7,180 nt of DNA from an uncultured Lachnospiraceae bacterium (GTDB taxonomy: Bacteria > Bacillota > Clostridia > Lachnospirales > Lachnospiraceae), in assembly GCA_934338765.1 (NCBI GenBank), contig CAKRHL010000102.1:1-7180 (forward strand), written 5' to 3'. Below, one piece after another: positions 1 through 4,807 of this stretch. The notes beneath the pieces were generated by a model that was not told the origin of the DNA, did not search any database, and saw nothing but the letters and a program-made list of their open reading frames with translations. The translations under genes were made by a program, and so were the position numbers. Positions within the stretch are counted from its first letter, which is position 1. Every line of letters begins with the position of its first letter.

Positions 1-500
1 ACCTGCGGCCGGATCTGCCCCAGCCTTTCATTTAATACCCCGAAATAATCCGGGATCTGTCCCTGCAGCTCCTGACGAAGCTTTTTGATCAATGCCGGAC
101 TGTTACCACCACTGGAAAATCCGGCTACAATATCCCCCTGTTTCACCAGAGACGGAAAATAAAAGCTACATTTTTCCTTATCATCTACCACGTTTACCAG
201 AATCCTCTCCCGACGGCAGTATTCTGATATTTCCCGGTTACACTCCTCATTATCGGTCGCTGCGATCACAAAAAACTTCTGCTCCAGATCCTTTATTTCA
301 TACCCACGGCACAATAGTTTCATCTGTCCGGAATATTCCCCGGCAAGATCACGGATTGATTCACAGATCTCCAGGGAAACTACAGTTATATTCACACCAA
401 AGGGAAGTAATTCACGGATCTTGCGAAATGCCACATCGCCTCCCCCGACCACAAGGCATTCCTTTCCTTCCAGTTCTATAAAAAACGGAAAATATGCCAT
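1..500 (-). CDS. Precorrin-2 dehydrogenase / sirohydrochlorin ferrochelatase (CysG N-terminal/Met8 type), 3' end cut by window edge
   Basis: Members of this family use NAD+ to oxidise precorrin-2 to sirohydrochlorin and often insert Fe2+ to give siroheme; the step can also feed cobalamin synthesis. It is cytoplasmic. I translated 166 codons from ATG at 500. An N-terminal Rossmann fold is clear: after the strand ending CLVV (residues 15-18) comes the dinucleotide loop GGGDVAFRK (19-27). AATDNEE (80-86) and NVVDD (103-107) follow; D106 aligns with the catalytic Asp of CysG (D104) and Met8p. SSGGNSPAL (129-137) is the conserved loop that carries the phosphoserine in Salmonella CysG. The frame is open to base 1, so the helical C-terminal part, and any fused SUMT or HemA domain, lies outside the window. 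It follows the antiporter gene by 58 bases with no terminator, so co-transcription is possible. Family identity is secure; whether it chelates as well as oxidises cannot be told. Confidence 0.93.
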   Translation of the reverse strand, partial: MAYFPFFIELEGKECLVVGGGDVAFRKIRELLPFGVNITVVSLEICESIRDLAGEYSGQMKLLCRGYEIKDLEQKFFVIAATDNEECNREISEYCRRERILVNVVDDKEKCSFYFPSLVKQGDIVAGFSSGGNSPALIKKLRQELQGQIPDYFGVLNERLGQIRPQ

Positions 501-503
501 ATT

Positions 504-519
504 CACTAACCAGCCTTTC
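504..519 (-). promoter_or_regulatory. Ribosome binding site and alternative GTG start of the siroheme-synthesis gene
   Basis: On the minus strand GAAAGG (519-514) lies 13 bases before ATG 500 but only 7 bases before an in-frame GTG at 506. The spacing favours GTG, which would add two residues (M-N) before MAYFPFF. Family proteins usually begin close to MxYFPxFI, which favours ATG. I annotated ATG; the difference does not affect function. Confidence 0.4.
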
Positions 520-558
520 TGCCTGTTTATTTTGAAGCTGTATCCGTGTTTTGCGCAA

Positions 559-1488
559 CTAACGCAAGCAGATATATACCACATAAGCGGCATACATGGC
601 AAGCATGGAAATTCCCTCCCAGCGAACCAGCTTCTGCTTTGTCCAGGCAAAGCAGAGTACGATGATGCTCATAACCACCAGCACAATGATATCTATGATA
701 TTTTCCATCTGGAAAACCATTGGATGAATGGCTGCTGCAACGCCAAGCACAAACAATATATTAAAGATATTGGAACCGATGACATTGCCCAGTGCCATAT
801 CCACCTCATGCTTTCTGGCTGCCACGACAGAAGTAGCAAGCTCCGGCAGACTTGTTCCAAACGCCACAATAGTCAGACCGATCAGATTCTGACTCATGCC
901 AAAAGAGGCTGCTATTGCAGAAGCTGCGTTGACCACCAGCTGTCCTCCTGCTGCAATAGCTGCTGCTCCGCCAACAATATATATGATACACTGCCAGATG
1001 GGACGTATCTCATATTCATCCTCGTCTGTATTCTCATTTCTCGCTTTCTGCGCAGAACGGATCATCCAGAGTAAAAATCCCACAAACAGGATCAAAAGAA
1101 TAAATCCGTCAATATGACCCAGTGTCATCCCGATCCATCCAAAGATCATCAGTACCACTGCCACGATCACTGAAAACGGAAACTCTCCCGTCAGTGTATC
1201 CCGGCTGACTGTCAACGGACAAAAAAGAGCACAAACGCCACATACCACCATCAGATTAAAGATGTTGGACCCTACAGCATTTCCCACTGCAACACCGGTA
1301 TTTCCTGCGATCGCCGCACTGATGCTGACGGCACATTCCGGCAGACTTGTTCCCATGGCCACAATGGTCAGACCGATGATCAGAGACGGTACACGAAGCC
1401 TTTTTGCAATGCTGGAGCTGCCTTCCACGAAAAAATCTGCTCCCTTGAGCAGCAAAACAAATCCTATGACCAACAACAAATAATCCAT
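559..1488 (-). CDS. CaCA-family calcium/sodium (or calcium/proton) antiporter, YrbG-like
   Basis: This integral membrane exchanger of 309 residues is the usual size for prokaryotic YrbG/NCX_Mj relatives, which swap Ca2+ for Na+ or H+ across the cytoplasmic membrane. Two inverted halves are obvious. The alpha-1 repeat is GLTIVAMGTSLPE (39-51) followed by GNAVGSNIFN (69-78). The alpha-2 repeat is GLTIVAFGTSLPE (204-216) followed by GNVIGSNIFN (234-243). E51 and E216 match the paired ion-ligating glutamates of NCX_Mj. About ten hydrophobic segments are visible, and a hydrophilic acidic loop (145-162, with NTDEDEYE) separates the halves. C52 replaces the usual hydrophobic residue after the first PE, a small oddity. 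The ATG at 1488 has GAGG eight bases upstream. A TTGACA-containing promoter candidate lies in the 79-base gap after spoIVB. Exchanger identity is firm; the counter-ion and physiological direction are not readable. Confidence 0.95.
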   Translation of the reverse strand: MDYLLLVIGFVLLLKGADFFVEGSSSIAKRLRVPSLIIGLTIVAMGTSLPECAVSISAAIAGNTGVAVGNAVGSNIFNLMVVCGVCALFCPLTVSRDTLTGEFPFSVIVAVVLMIFGWIGMTLGHIDGFILLILFVGFLLWMIRSAQKARNENTDEDEYEIRPIWQCIIYIVGGAAAIAAGGQLVVNAASAIAASFGMSQNLIGLTIVAFGTSLPELATSVVAARKHEVDMALGNVIGSNIFNILFVLGVAAAIHPMVFQMENIIDIIVLVVMSIIVLCFAWTKQKLVRWEGISMLAMYAAYVVYICLR

Positions 1489-1521
1489 TTTATTTTCCTC
1501 TTTCTTTCAGTATATGAACAA

Positions 1522-1550
1522 ATCTTATAGCACCAGCCCTCCTTTGTCAA
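1522..1550 (-). promoter_or_regulatory. Candidate sigma-A promoter for the antiporter gene
   Basis: A consensus -35, TTGACA (1550-1545), is followed either by TATAAG (1529-1524, spacer 15, preceded by TG one base upstream as in an extended -10) or by TAAGAT (1527-1522, spacer 17). The 15-base spacer is short and the 17-base alternative has a poor -10, so activity is uncertain. The site sits between the spoIVB stop and the antiporter start, where a promoter would let the exchanger be expressed outside sporulation. Confidence 0.45.
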
Positions 1551-1567
1551 TGCACGGATCATCAATT

Positions 1568-2884
1568 TCAAAGCATATTTTCCAGAAAGGTAGCATAACC
1601 TCTGGTAACATCCCGCACAAATACATGCGTGACTGCTCCAATACACTTTCCGTTTTGCAGCAAGGGAGCTCCACTCATGCCCTGCACGATTCCTCCTGCC
1701 TTTTTTAACAGCTCCGGATCCGTGACATGAATCTCCATCCCCTTGTTATCTTCCGAAGAAAGATTGATCTTCTCAATCTCTACCTCATACTCCTGCACTT
1801 TATCGTCCAGCTGACATAATATGGTTGCCTTTCCCTTTTTCACATCCTGCTTACAACCTGCCTCACAGGACTTCGACTCCTGAAACTGATACTGTTCATG
1901 AGAAATAACACCTGTAATCCCAAGAGAAGTATTGTTTTGTATATCTCCCAGCTTATTGTCCCTGCCCAGCTCAACAAAACCTGCCAGCTGCCCCGGTGCT
2001 CCGTCTCTTCCCTTTACTACATGATCGATCCCTGCCGGATATAATCCTCCATTTTGCAGACGGATCAACAGCTCCGTATCTGCATCGGTAATCCCATGTC
2101 CCAGAGCAGCAAATTCATTTGCCTCTGTAACAAATGTCAGAGTTCCGATCCCTTCTGTATCCTCCCTCAGCCATGCTCCGATCTGGTATGTTCCGTTTTG
2201 TGCCTGCACCGGGGATATCCTGACCTTTATCTTTGCTGAATCTCTTTTCACACTCAGAACCACTTTACCGGCTCCATTTTTCTGAAGAAGCTTGGTTACA
2301 TCCTGAATCGTTACCACCGGCTGGCCATTTATTTCATAAATATAATCCCCTGTCTGAAGCTTGTTGTAAGATGGCATTTTCTCGTTTCCTCTGGTAACCG
2401 GTATCTTTCCTGTCCCCAATACCATCAGTCCGTCCGAATGTATATAAAGACCCACAGCTCTGCCTACCGGCATAACCTTCGTCTGCTTTCTCACATCAAT
2501 CTTTATCTTCTTGCAGGGAATCCATCCGAATAGGCGTACCTCTCCCTGCATGATCCCACACTTCTGTGCAGATACAGACAATGGTCCCCCCATGCTGAAC
2601 TGAATATGCTTTCCGACCTTCTGTGCATGGTCAATACTTACCTGTGCCACCTCTGCCTCCGACTGATCTACCCTTACCTGGGTAAACGGAATACCGAAGT
2701 CTATATTTTCCATACGATTCTGAAAAAGAACAATCTCATCCGGAATCCGATCCTTCATTTCAAAATACCAAAATACCGCCGTAAATGCCATCACGGCGAT
2801 CAGGACCCCCAGCAGACATGACCGGTACATCCACCTCTGCCTCTGTGTCATACGATAACTTTGTCTCTTATGTCTGCTATACAT
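1568..2884 (-). CDS. spoIVB: SpoIVB sporulation signalling serine peptidase (family S55)
   Basis: SpoIVB is made in the forespore, crosses into the space between forespore and mother cell, and in B. subtilis cleaves SpoIVFA so that SpoIVFB can process pro-sigma-K; it also cuts SpoIIQ. This protein has 438 residues (B. subtilis 426). A basic N-terminus (4-21) precedes one membrane segment (about 22-41). A PDZ domain covers about 138-225, with a LQTGDYIYEINGQPV core (176-190). The S55 domain follows: H263 in GHGITD, D389 in VTDPELL and S404 in QGMSGAPLLQNG. The spacings (D to S 15, H to S 141) agree with H236/D363/S378 of B. subtilis, so the triad is intact. The C-terminus, GAVTHVFVRDVTRGYATF, is typical. 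A small Cys-rich stretch (C340, C344, C357) is unusual. ATG 2884 has AAGGAG seven bases upstream. It lies 126 bases after recN with its own sigma-G-like promoter; spo0A does not follow. Whether the sigma-K pathway is its target here cannot be told from this window. Confidence 0.97.
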   Translation of the reverse strand: MYSRHKRQSYRMTQRQRWMYRSCLLGVLIAVMAFTAVFWYFEMKDRIPDEIVLFQNRMENIDFGIPFTQVRVDQSEAEVAQVSIDHAQKVGKHIQFSMGGPLSVSAQKCGIMQGEVRLFGWIPCKKIKIDVRKQTKVMPVGRAVGLYIHSDGLMVLGTGKIPVTRGNEKMPSYNKLQTGDYIYEINGQPVVTIQDVTKLLQKNGAGKVVLSVKRDSAKIKVRISPVQAQNGTYQIGAWLREDTEGIGTLTFVTEANEFAALGHGITDADTELLIRLQNGGLYPAGIDHVVKGRDGAPGQLAGFVELGRDNKLGDIQNNTSLGITGVISHEQYQFQESKSCEAGCKQDVKKGKATILCQLDDKVQEYEVEIEKINLSSEDNKGMEIHVTDPELLKKAGGIVQGMSGAPLLQNGKCIGAVTHVFVRDVTRGYATFLENML

Positions 2885-2915
2885 CTCTCCACTCCTTCTT
2901 TTTGTCTTATATCAT

Positions 2916-2945
2916 CATTATGATACAAAACTCTCTATTCTATAC
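2916..2945 (-). promoter_or_regulatory. Putative forespore sigma-G promoter of spoIVB
   Basis: On the minus strand GTATA (2945-2941) is separated by exactly 18 bases from CATAATG (2922-2916). This fits the B. subtilis sigma-G pattern, GHATR at -35 and CATWHTA at -10, with one mismatch, the final base of the -10. The GG expected in a sigma-F -10 element is absent. Transcription would begin near 2909 and give a leader of about 25 bases containing the AAGGAG ribosome binding site. The match is consistent with spoIVB being mainly sigma-G dependent in B. subtilis. The short AT-rich motif leaves room for chance. Confidence 0.55.
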
Positions 2946-3010
2946 GATTTCGGAATGGAATCCCAATGATTTAAAAAAATCAAAACCCTAATGATACTCT
3001 GAAATGATCT

Positions 3011-4699
3011 TTATGCCCGCAGGTCTCTCTTGACCTGTTCTGCCATCTGCTTCATCTCTGCCGCACTTTCCCTGACGGAATCAGTAATCTCCACACCTCC
3101 CAGGATCCTTGCAAGCTCTCCTACAGACTCCTCCTTGTCAAGCATACGGATATCCGTTGAGGTATGACCTCTTTTGCTGCTCTTTTCGATCAGATAATGG
3201 GAATCTGCCATAGCTGCAATCTGTGCCAGATGAGAAATACATATTACCTGATGTGTATTGCCAATATAAGACATCTTCTCTGCCACCATCTGCGCCGTCC
3301 GTCCACTGATACCTACATCAATCTCATCAAAGATCAGTGTCGGAATTTCATCATGCTGCGCCAGAACCGCCTTGACTGCAAGCATGATCCTGGACAGCTC
3401 GCCGCCGGATGCAGCCTCACCGATCGGTTTCATATCCATACCCGGATTCGTTGACAGCATAAACTCCACCTCATCCTGCCCGGAACGGCTCAGGTGACCT
3501 AACGGCCGCACAGCGATCTCAAACTGAACCTGCAGAAAATTTAACTCCTTTAATGCTTTGACGATCTCCTTTTCCAGACGACGGCTGACTTTATGACGTA
3601 TCTCTGTAATCTCATCCGCAAGCTTCTGTAATGTCTGCTCCTTCTCCGCCAGACGCTGCTGCAGACTCTCTCTGTACTCCTCATACTCATCATAGCGTGC
3701 CAGCTTTTCCTGAAGCTTTTCACCATATGCCTGTACCTGTGCTGTCGTAGCTCCGTACTTTGACTTGATCGTACGAACAAGGTCAAGCCTCTGCTCCACC
3801 TCAGCAAGCTGCTCTCCCCCGGTCTCAAAATCACTTATATAATCTGAAATATCCCGGTTAAAATCTGTCAACAGAGAATCCACCTCGGACAGCTGGTTAC
3901 AAAACTCCTCCATCTGAGGACTAAACTCGGACAGCTTATGCAGGATCCTGACACTCTGTCCCAACTGCTCCGCTGCCGTCGCATTTCCCTCTCCCGTCAT
4001 GGAATAAATCTCTCCTAAACCTGCCGCGATCGAAGTGGCATTGGACAGCTCTCTGTACTGCTCCTCAAGACGATCCTCCTCGCCATGCACCAGTGCCGCC
4101 TGTTCAATCTCCTCCAACTCATATTTCATAAAAGAAATCTCGCGAAGACGTTCCTCCTCCGGTATCTCCTGTCCTGTAAGCTCCTGCTGCAGCTCCTGAT
4201 ACTCCCGGTATCCGTCTCCCATCTGTGCCAGTCGATCTCCCAGCTCTCCTCTGGCATACCGGTCCACAATCTCCATATGCTTTGCACTGTGAAGCAGGGA
4301 CTGCTGCTCATTCTGTCCATGAATGTCGATCATAATGTCCGCAATACGACGTATCATAGAAAGTGTCACGCTCTCTCCATTGATGCGGTTCACACTGCGG
4401 CCGGACATGATCTTTCTGGAAATAAGGATCTCGTCATCCTCCATAGAAATGCCCATCTCCTCCACCAGCTCCCTCTGATGCTGTGTATCGGCCCGGAACG
4501 TAAGCTCTACCAGAGCATAATCTGCCCCCTTGCGGATCACGTCCTTGGAACTCTTCTGGCCCAGAGCCAGATTGATCGATCCAATGATGATAGACTTTCC
4601 GGCACCTGTTTCTCCCGTCAATACATTCAGGTGATCTGAAAAGTCCACCTCTACCTCATCAATGATGGCTAAATTTTTCACATGTAAATTTACTAACAC
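3011..4699 (-). CDS. recN: DNA repair protein RecN (SMC-like ATPase)
   Basis: RecN is a cytoplasmic SMC-family ATPase that gathers at double-strand breaks and works with RecA in recombinational repair. The protein has 562 residues (B. subtilis about 576). The N-terminal ATPase half holds Walker A GETGAGKS (29-36) and the Q-loop region DIHGQNEQQSLL (125-136). A central acidic coiled coil runs from about 150 to 385 and is shorter than in true SMC proteins. The C-terminal half holds the ABC signature SGGELSR (431-437), Walker B LIFDEIDVG (455-463) and the switch histidine H490 in ISHLAQIA. No key residue is missing. The start is GTG at 4699: AAAGGAG lies six bases upstream and the product begins MLVNLHVKNLAIIDE, as in other RecN proteins. 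A later GTG (codon 7) would remove the first beta strand. The promoter, with LexA-like boxes, lies immediately upstream. Confidence 0.98.
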   Translation of the reverse strand: MLVNLHVKNLAIIDEVEVDFSDHLNVLTGETGAGKSIIIGSINLALGQKSSKDVIRKGADYALVELTFRADTQHQRELVEEMGISMEDDEILISRKIMSGRSVNRINGESVTLSMIRRIADIMIDIHGQNEQQSLLHSAKHMEIVDRYARGELGDRLAQMGDGYREYQELQQELTGQEIPEEERLREISFMKYELEEIEQAALVHGEEDRLEEQYRELSNATSIAAGLGEIYSMTGEGNATAAEQLGQSVRILHKLSEFSPQMEEFCNQLSEVDSLLTDFNRDISDYISDFETGGEQLAEVEQRLDLVRTIKSKYGATTAQVQAYGEKLQEKLARYDEYEEYRESLQQRLAEKEQTLQKLADEITEIRHKVSRRLEKEIVKALKELNFLQVQFEIAVRPLGHLSRSGQDEVEFMLSTNPGMDMKPIGEAASGGELSRIMLAVKAVLAQHDEIPTLIFDEIDVGISGRTAQMVAEKMSYIGNTHQVICISHLAQIAAMADSHYLIEKSSKRGHTSTDIRMLDKEESVGELARILGGVEITDSVRESAAEMKQMAEQVKRDLRA

Positions 4700-4712
4700 G
4701 ACTTGCTCCTTT
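4700..4712 (-). promoter_or_regulatory. Ribosome binding site fixing the GTG start of recN
   Basis: AAAGGAG (4712-4706) followed by six bases and then GTG at 4699-4697. No ATG exists near this position in frame, and the spacing is ideal, so this site decides the start codon. Confidence 0.8.
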
Positions 4713-4740
4713 CTGGCAGTCTACCGCTTTCCCTATGGCA

Positions 4741-4769
4741 AGTATAGCATAAAGAAAACGCCTGTTCAA
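4741..4769 (-). promoter_or_regulatory. Sigma-A promoter of recN with extended -10
   Basis: On the minus strand TTGAAC (4769-4764) and TATACT (4746-4741) are 17 bases apart, and TG one base upstream of the -10 makes an extended -10 element (TGCTATACT). Transcription should start near 4734, giving a leader of about 35 bases. The -35 lies inside the terminator hairpin of the upstream gene and overlaps one of two LexA-like boxes. Confidence 0.7.
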
Positions 4770-4790
4770 GACTTTTCTCGAACAGACGTT
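4749..4790 (-). terminator. Intrinsic terminator of the BIG2 protein gene
   Basis: Arms 4790-4780 and 4767-4757 pair over 11 bases with one G-U wobble. They close a 12-base loop that can form three more pairs (AGA with TCT). On the minus strand the stem is followed by TTTTCTTTAT. It begins 17 bases after the stop codon at 4808. On the plus strand the stem is followed by CTTTTT, so it could act in both directions, though no plus-strand gene reads into it here. Confidence 0.8.
4755..4768. promoter_or_regulatory. LexA-like box, proximal copy, overlapping the recN -35
   Basis: The minus strand reads TGAACAGGCGTTTT: the GAAC-n4-GTTY core is complete but both outer bases differ from the Bacillus consensus, so it is weaker than the distal copy. 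Its centre is 24 bases from that of the distal box. It covers five of the six -35 bases, a position where bound LexA would block RNA polymerase. Confidence 0.45.
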
Positions 4791-4792
4791 CT
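4779..4792. promoter_or_regulatory. LexA (SOS) box, distal copy, upstream of recN
   Basis: The plus strand reads CGAACAGACGTTCT. The Bacillus-type LexA/DinR box is CGAAC-n4-GTTCG; nine of ten defined positions match and the central AGAC fits the preferred RNRY. The centre lies about 50 bases upstream of the predicted recN start of transcription, just beyond the -35. Confidence 0.6.
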
Positions 4793-4807
4793 TTTTGTGC
4801 ATTTTGA

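Noticed and set aside
551..568. Small inverted repeat (TTGCG/CGCAA) across the antiporter stop codon, as a terminator
   Set aside because: The stem is only five pairs and no T-run follows on the minus strand, so termination there is not supported.
421..1074. 217-codon open frame on the plus strand
   Set aside because: It is antisense to the antiporter gene and is rich in His, Cys and Ser from reverse-read hydrophobic codons. It has no recognisable domain or ribosome binding site.
1543..1551. Spo0A-box-like TTTGTCAAT on the plus strand over the antiporter promoter
   Set aside because: Eight of nine bases fit TTTGTCRAA, but the match follows largely from being the complement of the TTGACA -35 hexamer, and no second box is nearby.
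2916..2945. Sigma-F promoter reading of the spoIVB upstream site
   Set aside because: GTATA also fits the sigma-F -35, but the GG-containing -10 expected 15-16 bases later is absent, so sigma-G is the better reading.
2961..2982. TGATTT-TTTT-AAATCA palindrome after recN, as a terminator
   Set aside because: The stem is entirely weak A-T pairs apart from one G-C, and the T-run lies in the loop rather than after the stem.
4085..4639. 184-codon open frame on the plus strand inside recN
   Set aside because: It is antisense to a complete, well-conserved recN and shows no protein family features.
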